From Streptomyces hiroshimensis (lineage in GTDB: Bacteria; Actinomycetota; Actinomycetes; Streptomycetales; Streptomycetaceae): DNA of 64,000 nucleotides. Shown here one piece after another: positions 7,556 to 14,156 of this stretch. Positions within the stretch are counted from its first letter, which is position 1, and each line of letters starts with the position of its first letter. Under the pieces are notes generated by a model that saw only the letters and a program-made list of their open reading frames with translations, did no database searches and had not been told where the DNA came from. The DNA is taken from assembly GCF_014650335.1 (NCBI RefSeq), contig NZ_BMUT01000011.1:268846-332845 (forward strand), given 5' to 3'. The position numbers and the translations under genes were made by a program.

Positions 7556-8265
7556 GGTCCGGTGCGGTGGCGCGGAGTGCAGGTGAGGACGAGGGCGACG
7601 GCCAGGACGCAGGCGGACGTCACCAGGAGTACGGCGGGAGGGCGTACGGCCTCGTGGAGCATCCAGGCGCCCAGCAGCCCGCCGGCGAACATCGCCCCGA
7701 CCGACGCCGTACGGCGGATCTCGGCCGCGGTGCCGGAAGGGATCCTGGAGTCGAGACCGAAGCGGGAGGTGCCGATGAGGGCGGTCATGGTCCGGGTGAT
7801 GACGGTGGTCGGCATGTCCGGCACGCTCGCCCGCAAGGTCGTGACGTTGCGCATGCCCATGGCCAGGGCGACCAGGGCCGTCACCAGGTATTGACGGAAC
7901 GTCAGGGGATGGCCGTACCGCTCGATGCTCCATCCGGCCAGTCCGGCGACGGCCAGCAGTACGGACTCGGCGACCAGCGCCTCCACGAACCAGCGGCGCC
8001 CGCGGACGTCCGCGCCGGAGCTCAGCCGCGCCCCCAGGGCCGCGCCGACGGCGAACCCCAGGAGCGACGCCGCCGACGCCGCGGCGGAGAACTCGCCGGA
8101 GCCGACGACCGCGAAGCCGAGGAAGAGCGTGTTGCCCGTCTGGACGGCGGTGAAGACGGGGCCGAGTGCGAGGAAGCTGACCGCCTCGACCATCCCCGTC
8201 GTCACGGTCAGCGCCACCATGGCCGCCGGGAGGGTGGCACCGGGCTGCAGCTTCACGGGTACCAC
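7552..8265 (-). CDS. YoaK/DUF1275 family membrane protein
   Basis: A 237-residue protein with about six hydrophobic helices. 'ALTVTTGMVEAVSFLALGPVFTAVQTGN' and 'MGMRNVTTLRASVPDMPTTVITRTM' are the diagnostic blocks of the YoaK (DUF1275) family: membrane proteins found widely in bacteria, with transport suspected but no proven substrate. The length matches the family. The stop codon overlaps the convergent membrane gene by 4 bases. The gap to the regulator at 8349 is 83 bases and the regulator reads the same way, but nothing ties the two together functionally. Confidence 0.85.
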   Translation of the reverse strand: MVPVKLQPGATLPAAMVALTVTTGMVEAVSFLALGPVFTAVQTGNTLFLGFAVVGSGEFSAAASAASLLGFAVGAALGARLSSGADVRGRRWFVEALVAESVLLAVAGLAGWSIERYGHPLTFRQYLVTALVALAMGMRNVTTLRASVPDMPTTVITRTMTALIGTSRFGLDSRIPSGTAAEIRRTASVGAMFAGGLLGAWMLHEAVRPPAVLLVTSACVLAVALVLTCTPRHRTGP

Positions 8266-8348
8266 TGTCGGCGGGCCCGCCGGGCTCCGGCGGCGATTGC
8301 GCTGTCCGTGGGCCGTTCAGGCTCCGCGCCCCGGCCTCACCTCCGGCC

Positions 8349-9410
8349 TCACCCCCGGGCCCCCGGCCCCTCGATCAGCGTGGTCAGGCCGTCCAGCATC
8401 GAGGTGAGCCCGAGCTCGAAGACCTCGTCGAGGCGCAGGTCGTAGCCGCCGCTTTCGCCGCCGCCTTCGCCTTCGCCGCTGTCGGCGAACGCCCCGATGA
8501 CCTTGGCGAAGACGGGGTACCGGCCGGAGGCGGTGAGGGCGTCGAAGGCCTCGGCCTGGGAGTCCATCCACTCCTCCCCGGACAGCCCGGAGTCGCTCGC
8601 GGCCTGGGCCTCCCGCTCCAGGTGGACGGCGGTGCCCTGGACGTAGCTGTACAGCAGCACGTTCACGTCGAGCATCGTCGTCGCGGACAGGCCGTGCCCG
8701 TCGAGCGCGCCGAGCATCCACTCGGAGTAGCCGATGAGGCGGGGCACGGCGAGCGGGCGGGTGAGGGGGCCGATGTGCGCGAGCCAGGGGTGCCGGCGGT
8801 GCACCGCCCACAGCGCGCGGGCCCCGAGCTCCAGGCGCTGCCGCCAGCCGGCGGGGGCGTCCTCGGGGTAGGAGAGCTCCGCGAGCACGGCGTCGGCCAT
8901 GAGGAGCACCAGGTCGTCCTTGCTGTTCACGTAGCGGTAGGGCGACATGGCGGCGACCCCCAGACGGCCGGCGACGCCGCGCATGGAGAGCGAGGCCAGG
9001 CCTTCGGCGTCGGCGATGCCGACGGCCGCCCGGACGATGCGCTCGCGGGTCAGCTCGTGCTCGCCGCCGGGCGGGGCTGCGGCGGCGTTCTTCGGGGCGG
9101 CGTTCTTCGGTGCGGGCGCGGCGGCGGCCGCCTGCGGAGCCCGCTCCGGCCGGGGTGTCCGGGGCGGCCGCTCCGCACCCGGCCGCTCCGGGCCTGCGAC
9201 CACGGTGCCCACGCGCGGCCGGGCCCGTACGAGCCCCTCCTGGCGCAGGGTGGTCAGCACCTTCGTGGCGGTGGCGAGGGCGACGTCCCAGTCCTGGGCG
9301 ATCCGCCGGGTGGACGGGACGCGGTCGCCGGGGGCGAGCTCGCCGTCCGCGATGCGCCGCCGCAGTTCGGCGGCGATGCGCAGGTAGGGGGGAACCGATG
9401 TGCCGGCCAA
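8349..9410 (-). CDS. Double-HTH regulator: GntR DNA-binding domain fused to a TetR-type repressor
   Basis: The predicted 353-residue protein has a GntR winged HTH at about residues 6-72 ('YLRIAAELRRRIADGELAPGDRVPS'), an Ala/Pro/Lys linker (about 80-118), a TetR HTH at about 120-170 ('SLSMRGVAGRLGVAAMSPYRYVNSK') and a TetR ligand-binding domain. I chose TTG at 9410: it follows AAGGAGG by 6 bases and puts the GntR domain at the N-terminus; upstream in-frame sequence is not family-like. Two CTGTACTAGTACAG-type palindromes lie just upstream, between this gene and a divergent FAD monooxygenase. By family precedent it represses itself and that gene, with release by a small hydrophobic ligand such as an antibiotic; the ligand is inferred. 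Confidence 0.88.
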   Translation of the reverse strand: MAGTSVPPYLRIAAELRRRIADGELAPGDRVPSTRRIAQDWDVALATATKVLTTLRQEGLVRARPRVGTVVAGPERPGAERPPRTPRPERAPQAAAAAPAPKNAAPKNAAAAPPGGEHELTRERIVRAAVGIADAEGLASLSMRGVAGRLGVAAMSPYRYVNSKDDLVLLMADAVLAELSYPEDAPAGWRQRLELGARALWAVHRRHPWLAHIGPLTRPLAVPRLIGYSEWMLGALDGHGLSATTMLDVNVLLYSYVQGTAVHLEREAQAASDSGLSGEEWMDSQAEAFDALTASGRYPVFAKVIGAFADSGEGEGGGESGGYDLRLDEVFELGLTSMLDGLTTLIEGPGARG

Positions 9411-9427
9411 GGACGGCCTCCTTCTCG

Positions 9428-9441
9428 CTGTACTAGTACAG
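9428..9441. promoter_or_regulatory. Operator palindrome 1 (CTGTACTAGTACAG)
   Basis: A perfect 14-base palindrome about 18 bases upstream of the regulator's TTG start. A second copy with one changed base lies 46 bases away (9474-9487). Position and pairing suit a repressor site covering the divergent promoters. Confidence 0.75.
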
Positions 9442-9473
9442 AGACTAGCAGGGGAGTGGGGTGCGAACAGCCT

Positions 9474-9487
9474 CTGTACTAGTGCAG
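9474..9487. promoter_or_regulatory. Operator palindrome 2 (CTGTACTAGTGCAG)
   Basis: This matches palindrome 1 at 13 of 14 bases, 46 bases from it (between four and five helical turns). Further GTAC/GTATGC half-site-like words follow to about 9560, within the leader of the monooxygenase gene. Confidence 0.72.
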
Positions 9488-9598
9488 GGCTCAAAACAAC
9501 GCTTGTCGGAGCTGCGTGTACGGCGTACATTCAGATGCGTACAGCGTATGCAGCGTATGCAGCGCAGGAACGCAGAGAAGCAGAGAAAGGTGCTCGCC

Positions 9599-10726
9599 AT
9601 GAAGACCGTCCTCGTCTCCGGAGCCAGCGTCGCCGGGCTCACCCTCGCCTACTGGCTCCGCCGCAACGGCCTCGCCGCGACCGTCGTCGAGCGGGCCCCC
9701 GCCGTGCGCCCCGGCGGCCAGGCCATCGACGTCCGCGGCGTCGCCCTCGACGTCCTCGACCGGACCGGGATCCTGGACGAGGCGCGCGGCGTCCGCACCC
9801 GGCTGCGCGGCATGGCCGTGCTCGACGGCCGGGGCGAGGAGGTGTGGCGCTCGGAGGAGATGACCCTCAGCGGCGGCCGGCTGGACAGCGAGGACATCGA
9901 GCTGCTGCGCGAGGACCTCACTGCGCTGCTGCACCGGCAGGCCCTCGGCGCAGGCGTGGAATTCCTCTTCGGGGACTCCGTCACCGCCCTCCACGACGGG
10001 CCGGACGGTGTGCGGGTCGTCTTCGAGCAGGGCCCGGAGCGGACCTTCGACTTCGTCGTGGGCGCCGACGGCCTGCACTCGAAGGTGCGGCAGCTGGCCT
10101 TCGGCCCGGAGGAGCGGTTCCTCCGCCGCCTCGGCGCGTACATCACGGTCTTCAGCGCCCCCAACTTCCTCGGCCTCGACAACTGGGAGATATGGCTCAA
10201 CGAGGAGTCGGCGGAGGGCGGCGCGACCTACTGCGTCTACCCGGTGCGGGACAACACCGAGATCAGGGCCACGCTCGGCTTCAAGTCGGGCCCCGTCGCG
10301 TACGACTACCGCGACACCGGGCAGCAGAAGGCGCTCATGTCCGAGCGGCTGGCGCACGTGGGCTGGGAGACGCCGCGGCTCCTGCAGGCCATGCGCGAGG
10401 CCCCGGACTTCTACTTCGACGAGATGGCCCAGATCCACATGGACCGCTGGACCACCGGCCGGGTGGCCCTGGCCGGCGACGCCGGCTACTGCGCGTCGCC
10501 GCTCTCCGGCCAGGGCACGAGCCTGGCGCTCGTGGGCGCCTACGTCCTGGCCGCCGAACTCGGCCGGCAGGCGGACGGAGACCACGCCGCCGCCTTCGCC
10601 CGCTACGAGTCCCGCATGCGGCCGTTCGTCGGCCTCAACCAGGCGCTCGCGCAGGAGAACGCGAGCGGGAACATGTCGGAGGAGTCGATGGAGAAGGCGA
10701 AGAACGGCATCGCGCTCGACGGTTGA
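9599..10726 (+). CDS. FAD-dependent monooxygenase (PHBH/TetX-like)
   Basis: The 375-residue flavoprotein has an N-terminal Rossmann motif written GASVAG (residues 8-13, in place of GxGxxG), the central 'GADGLHSKVR' DG motif and the FAD-binding 'GRVALAGDAGYCASPLSGQG' GD motif. It belongs to the class A flavin monooxygenases that hydroxylate aromatic or polyketide rings, including tetracycline and rifampicin inactivators. GAGAAAGG precedes the ATG by about 8 bases; the longer frame upstream lies in the operator region. Divergence from a GntR/TetR regulator across twin palindromes suggests ligand-induced drug or aromatic modification. The substrate is not readable. Confidence 0.88.
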   Translation: MKTVLVSGASVAGLTLAYWLRRNGLAATVVERAPAVRPGGQAIDVRGVALDVLDRTGILDEARGVRTRLRGMAVLDGRGEEVWRSEEMTLSGGRLDSEDIELLREDLTALLHRQALGAGVEFLFGDSVTALHDGPDGVRVVFEQGPERTFDFVVGADGLHSKVRQLAFGPEERFLRRLGAYITVFSAPNFLGLDNWEIWLNEESAEGGATYCVYPVRDNTEIRATLGFKSGPVAYDYRDTGQQKALMSERLAHVGWETPRLLQAMREAPDFYFDEMAQIHMDRWTTGRVALAGDAGYCASPLSGQGTSLALVGAYVLAAELGRQADGDHAAAFARYESRMRPFVGLNQALAQENASGNMSEESMEKAKNGIALDG

Positions 10727-10818
10727 GCCGTCACGGCGGCCGAACTGTCCCGCAAGAGGCAGACGCCCTCGCCGGACCCCGGAACGGGGCCCGGCGCCCC
10801 GCGCGGCATGATGGGCCC

Positions 10819-11262
10819 ATGGGAACCCGACCTGTGCTCGTCTACGACGGCGACTGCGGCTTCTGCACCACCTCGGTCCGGTGCGCCGAGACGTACGTAC
10901 GGCCGCGCTGCGACGTCGTCGCATGGCAGTTCGCGGACCTGGACGCGCTGGGCGTCACGCAGGAGAGGGCCGAGCACGAGCTGCTGTGGATCGCTCCCGG
11001 CGGCACGGTCTACGGTGGCGCCCAGGCCGTCGCCAAGCTCCTGCTGAGCGCGCGGGGCGGATGGGCCGTCGCCGGGGCGGTGCTCACGCTGCCGCCCGTG
11101 CGCTGGGCCGCGCACGGTCTGTACCGGCTGATCGCGGACAACCGGCACCGGCTGCCCGGCGGCACGGCGGCCTGCGCGCTGCCCGCCGGCCGCCGCCCCG
11201 GAGCGGGGAAGGCGGCGGGGCCGGGTCACTCGAACGCAGGCCACTCGAACACGGGCCGCTGA
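10819..11262 (+). CDS. DCC family (DUF393) thiol-disulfide oxidoreductase-like protein
   Basis: A 147-residue protein opening 'MGTRPVLVYDGDCGFCTTSVRC'. The 'YDGDCGFC' block gives the DxxCxxC signature of the DCC (DUF393) family, proposed to be redox-active proteins. 'YGGAQAVAKLL' and 'PPVRWAAHGLYRLIADNRHRL' match the family's later blocks. The last 20 residues are Gly/Ser/His-rich and probably disordered. The start is the second of two close ATGs, because only it is in the family frame. It lies 92 bases after the monooxygenase and may be co-transcribed, but a functional link is not shown. Confidence 0.82.
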   Translation: MGTRPVLVYDGDCGFCTTSVRCAETYVRPRCDVVAWQFADLDALGVTQERAEHELLWIAPGGTVYGGAQAVAKLLLSARGGWAVAGAVLTLPPVRWAAHGLYRLIADNRHRLPGGTAACALPAGRRPGAGKAAGPGHSNAGHSNTGR

Positions 11263-11324
11263 TCTGCGAGTTCACACTCCTTCGCGCTCCTTGCGGCGTC
11301 GAGGGCGTCCGGTAGCGTAGGGCG

Positions 11325-12134
11325 ATGACCCGCCCCCGCGTGATCGCCACGGACCTCGACGGAACCCTCCTGCGCAACGACAGGACCCTCTCGCCGCGCA
11401 CCCTCCGCGCCCTGCGGACGGCGACCGCGTCCGGGGCCGAAGTCGTCTTCGTCACCGCCCGGCCGCCCCGCTTCGTGGACCGGCTCTCCGCCGCGACGGG
11501 CCTCGCCGGCACGGCCGTGTGCAGCAACGGCGCGCTCGTGTACGACCTTGCGGCGCGCACCGTCACCGCTTCCCGTGCCCTGCCCGTCGACGTCGCCCGC
11601 AGGGTCGTCGCCGCACTGTCGGCGGTCGTGCCGGACGTGGGATTCGCGGTCGAGACCGGCCACAGCGTGCTGTACGAACCGGCGTACGGGCTGCGCCTGC
11701 CCGAGGACGCCGGAGCGGAGTCGCCCGTGGCGTCCGTCGCGGACCTGTGGACGGCGGACGTCCCCATCGCCAAGCTGCTCGCCTGGTCGGCGCGGCTCGA
11801 CGCGGATCTGCTGCTCGCCGCCGCGGAGCAAGCGGCGGGCGCCGAGGCGCAGTTCACGCACTCGGGCGGGCGCGGGCTGCTGGAGATCAGCGCGCCGGGC
11901 GTCACCAAGGCCGGCACGCTGGCGGAGCTGTGCGCCGGGCGGGGTGTCCCCGCCGCGGAGGTCGTCGCCTTCGGGGACATGCCCAACGACCTCACCATCC
12001 TGACCTGGGCGGGCACCGGCTACGCCATGGGCAACGCCCACCCGGCGGTGCTCGCCTCGGTGCGGCGGCGCACGGGGACCAACGAGGAGGACGGGGTCGC
12101 CGCCGTCCTGGAGCGGCTCTTCGGGCCGGCCTAG
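11325..12134 (+). CDS. Cof-type HAD family hydrolase
   Basis: The 269-residue protein has all HAD motifs: motif I 'ATDLDGTLL' (nucleophile Asp in DLDGT), motif II 'VFVTARP', a type IIB (Cof) cap, and motifs III/IV 'KAGTLAELC' and 'AFGDMPNDLTIL'. Cof-type enzymes dephosphorylate sugar phosphates, nucleotides, phytate-like compounds or pyridoxal phosphate in the cytosol; the substrate here cannot be assigned. The length is usual for the family. The stop overlaps the convergent aminopeptidase stop by 4 bases. Confidence 0.86.
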   Translation: MTRPRVIATDLDGTLLRNDRTLSPRTLRALRTATASGAEVVFVTARPPRFVDRLSAATGLAGTAVCSNGALVYDLAARTVTASRALPVDVARRVVAALSAVVPDVGFAVETGHSVLYEPAYGLRLPEDAGAESPVASVADLWTADVPIAKLLAWSARLDADLLLAAAEQAAGAEAQFTHSGGRGLLEISAPGVTKAGTLAELCAGRGVPAAEVVAFGDMPNDLTILTWAGTGYAMGNAHPAVLASVRRRTGTNEEDGVAAVLERLFGPA

Positions 12135-13150
12135 TCCCCGGCCTGGTCTCCGGCCTGGTCTCCGGCCTGGTCTCCGGCCCGGGCGAACGCGTCCAGGGCG
12201 CCGAGCACGTGACGGCGCGTCGCATCGGTGCCCAGGTGCCCCGCGCCGTCGACGACGATCAGCCGTGATCCGGGCCATGCCCGGGCGAGTTCCCACGCGG
12301 TGCCCAGCGGGCCCGCCATGTCCAGGCGGCCGTGGACGAGCACGCCCGGGATGCCGGCCAGGCGCCCCGCGTCGCGCAGCAGCGCGCCCTCCTCCAGCCA
12401 GGCCCCGTGGGAGAAGTAGTGCGCGCAGATGCGCACCAGGGCCAGCCGGGCGGCGGCCGGCCTGCCGGTGTAGGGAGCGGTGGGCGCGGAGCCGTCCGTC
12501 TCGCCCGAGAGGACCGCGTCCTCCCAGGCGCACCAGTCGGCCGTGGCCTGCTCCCGCACGGCGGCTTCGGGGTGCTCGGTCAGGCGCGCGTAGGCCGCCA
12601 CGACGTCGCCGTCGCGCGGTGTGCCGGGGGCTCCGGCGAGGAAGCGCTCCCACTGCTCGGGGAAGAACCGGCCCGCACCGCGGTAGAGCCAGTCGATCTC
12701 CGAACGGCGGGTGGTCGTGACCCCGGAGACGACGATCTCCGAGACCCGCTCCGGGTGCGTCTGCGCGTAGGCCAGGAGCAGCGTCGACCCCCACGAGCCG
12801 CCGTACAGCAGCCAGCGGTCGATGCCGAGGTGCGTACGCAGCCGCTCCATGTCGGCGATCAGGTGCGCGGTGGTGTTGTGCCGCATGTCCGTCGCGGGGT
12901 CGCTCGCGTGCGGGGTGCTGCGGCCGCAGCCGCGCTGGTCGAAGAGGACGACCCGGTAGCGGTCGGGGTCGAAGTACCGGCGCACGCCGGTGCCGCAGCC
13001 CGACCCCGGCCCGCCGTGGACCACGAGCGCGGGCTTGCCCTCGGGGTTGCCGCAGGCCTCCCAGTACACGAGGTTGCCGTCGCCGGCGTCGAGCAGGCCC
13101 GTCTCGTACGGCTCGATCGGCGGGTACAGCCCGCCCGCGTCCGCGTCCAT
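12131..13150 (-). CDS. pip: Prolyl aminopeptidase (alpha/beta hydrolase, S33)
   Basis: The 339-residue enzyme has the S33 signature: oxyanion 'VVHGGPGSGCG', 'LFDQRGCGRSTPH', nucleophile Ser in 'LLYGGSWGSTL', and C-terminal 'VHGRLDMAGPL' (Asp) and 'DGAGHLG' (His). It removes N-terminal proline from peptides in the cytosol. I chose the ATG at 13150, behind GGGAG; an upstream TTG start would lie inside a palindromic operator. The last residues are a (GDQA)n tail encoded by a 12-base tandem repeat, which is not part of the enzyme fold. Divergent from a MarR-type regulator. Confidence 0.9.
   Translation of the reverse strand: MDADAGGLYPPIEPYETGLLDAGDGNLVYWEACGNPEGKPALVVHGGPGSGCGTGVRRYFDPDRYRVVLFDQRGCGRSTPHASDPATDMRHNTTAHLIADMERLRTHLGIDRWLLYGGSWGSTLLLAYAQTHPERVSEIVVSGVTTTRRSEIDWLYRGAGRFFPEQWERFLAGAPGTPRDGDVVAAYARLTEHPEAAVREQATADWCAWEDAVLSGETDGSAPTAPYTGRPAAARLALVRICAHYFSHGAWLEEGALLRDAGRLAGIPGVLVHGRLDMAGPLGTAWELARAWPGSRLIVVDGAGHLGTDATRRHVLGALDAFARAGDQAGDQAGDQAGD
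12134..12181. repeat. 12-base tandem repeat coding a (GDQA)n tail
   Basis: Four consecutive 12-base units (GTCYCCGGCCYG on the plus strand) cover the last codons of the aminopeptidase gene. They encode repeated Gly-Asp-Gln-Ala on the minus strand. The multiple-of-three unit keeps frame if copies are gained or lost. Confidence 0.85.
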
Positions 13151-13180
13151 GCGCCCGGTCTCCCGTCCTTCCAGCGAATA

Positions 13181-13213
13181 CAACAGCGCTGCCGCATATG
13201 CAACAGCGCTGTT
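13181..13213. promoter_or_regulatory. Probable MarR operator (paired AACAGCGCTG sites)
   Basis: CAACAGCGCTG occurs twice, at 13181 and 13201, exactly 20 bases (two helical turns) apart. The second copy is a perfect 12-base palindrome, AACAGCGCTGTT (13202-13213); the first keeps ten of its bases. The site lies between the divergent prolyl aminopeptidase and MarR genes, 13 bases from the MarR ATG. Confidence 0.72.
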
Positions 13214-13225
13214 ACATTACGCCCT

Positions 13226-13762
13226 ATGACGTCTTCCCCGGACACCCCGGACACCCTGGGCACCCCGGGCCCCGAACTGCTCGGCACCCGGCTGCGCCAT
13301 CTCCTGGAGCTGCTCGACGGCGGTGTCGGCGCCGTGTACGCGGACCTCGGGGCGCCCGGATTCCGTCCGCGCTTCACTCCCGTCGTGCGCGCGCTGGCCG
13401 CCTCGGGGCCGGCCTCGATCCGCGACCTCGCGCGGGCGACCGGCGTGACCCACTCGGCCGCGAGCCAGACCGTGGCGCGGATGGCCGGGGACGGGCTCGT
13501 CGTCCTCGCGCCGGGGGAGGAGGACGCCCGGCAGCGCGTCGTGCACCTGACCGCCCGCGCCGAGTCGTTGCTGCCGGTGCTGGAGGCCGAATGGGCCGCC
13601 ACGGCCGCCGCGGCGGCGGAGTTCGAGGCGGAGCTGTCCTATCCGCTCGGCCTGCTCGTCACCGAGGCGCTCGACGCCCTGCGCCGGCGCCCGATGCGGC
13701 AGCGGATCACCGAGGCGCTGCCGCCGGACGCAGGCCCGGAGCCGGCCCAGGTGACCCCGTAG
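13226..13762 (+). CDS. MarR family transcriptional regulator
   Basis: A 178-residue protein with a winged HTH: 'PASIRDLARATGVTHSAASQTVARMAGDGLVVLAPGEEDARQRVVHLT' carries the recognition helix and the D-x-R wing of MarR proteins. MarR dimers bind palindromes and are released by phenolic or other ligands, or by oxidation. The N-terminus (TSSPDTPDTLGTPGP) is likely disordered. It is divergent from the prolyl aminopeptidase, and a palindromic double site lies in the shared 75-base gap, so autoregulation and control of the aminopeptidase are inferred. Confidence 0.86.
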   Translation: MTSSPDTPDTLGTPGPELLGTRLRHLLELLDGGVGAVYADLGAPGFRPRFTPVVRALAASGPASIRDLARATGVTHSAASQTVARMAGDGLVVLAPGEEDARQRVVHLTARAESLLPVLEAEWAATAAAAAEFEAELSYPLGLLVTEALDALRRRPMRQRITEALPPDAGPEPAQVTP

Positions 13763-13859
13763 GCCCCACGGGTACTCCTGCTCCACATGGGGGAGCGCGA
13801 ACCACCCATGTGCGCCACCCGGCCAGGTTTGCGCCGTCTCTGTGCGGCAACGCGACCTT

Positions 13860-14042
13860 ATGAGTCCCTCCTCCCGGCAGGAGCCTCCCGTGGTCGTCTT
13901 CGCCCTCGCCCTCCCCCCTCTGCTGCTGTGCGGAATCCTCGCCCTGGGCCGCTACGAGGAACGCATACTGACCGGCCCCGTCCCGCCGCGCCGAGCTCCG
14001 GGCAGGCACCGTGGCACGCGCCGGCGCCGGCGCATCGTCTGA
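13860..14042 (+). CDS. Small single-pass membrane protein, hypothetical
   Basis: A 60-residue frame: a short polar N-terminus (MSPSSRQEPP), one hydrophobic segment of about 20 residues (VVVFALALPPLLLCGILALG), then an Arg/Pro-rich basic tail. It fits a small membrane protein with a cytoplasmic positively charged end. No strong ribosome site precedes the ATG, and I do not recognise the family. It sits between the MarR gene and the large SpoIIE-type phosphatase, on the same strand as both. Confidence 0.5.
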   Translation: MSPSSRQEPPVVVFALALPPLLLCGILALGRYEERILTGPVPPRRAPGRHRGTRRRRRIV

Positions 14043-14156
14043 GGCCGCCACGGGCCCGCCGGGTCGGCAAGCGCCGACGCTCCTCACCCATCACTGTGGA
14101 AGCAGAGTGGAAGCAGAAGACGGCAGCCCCGGCGCGTCCGAGGGAAGGAGGACGGC

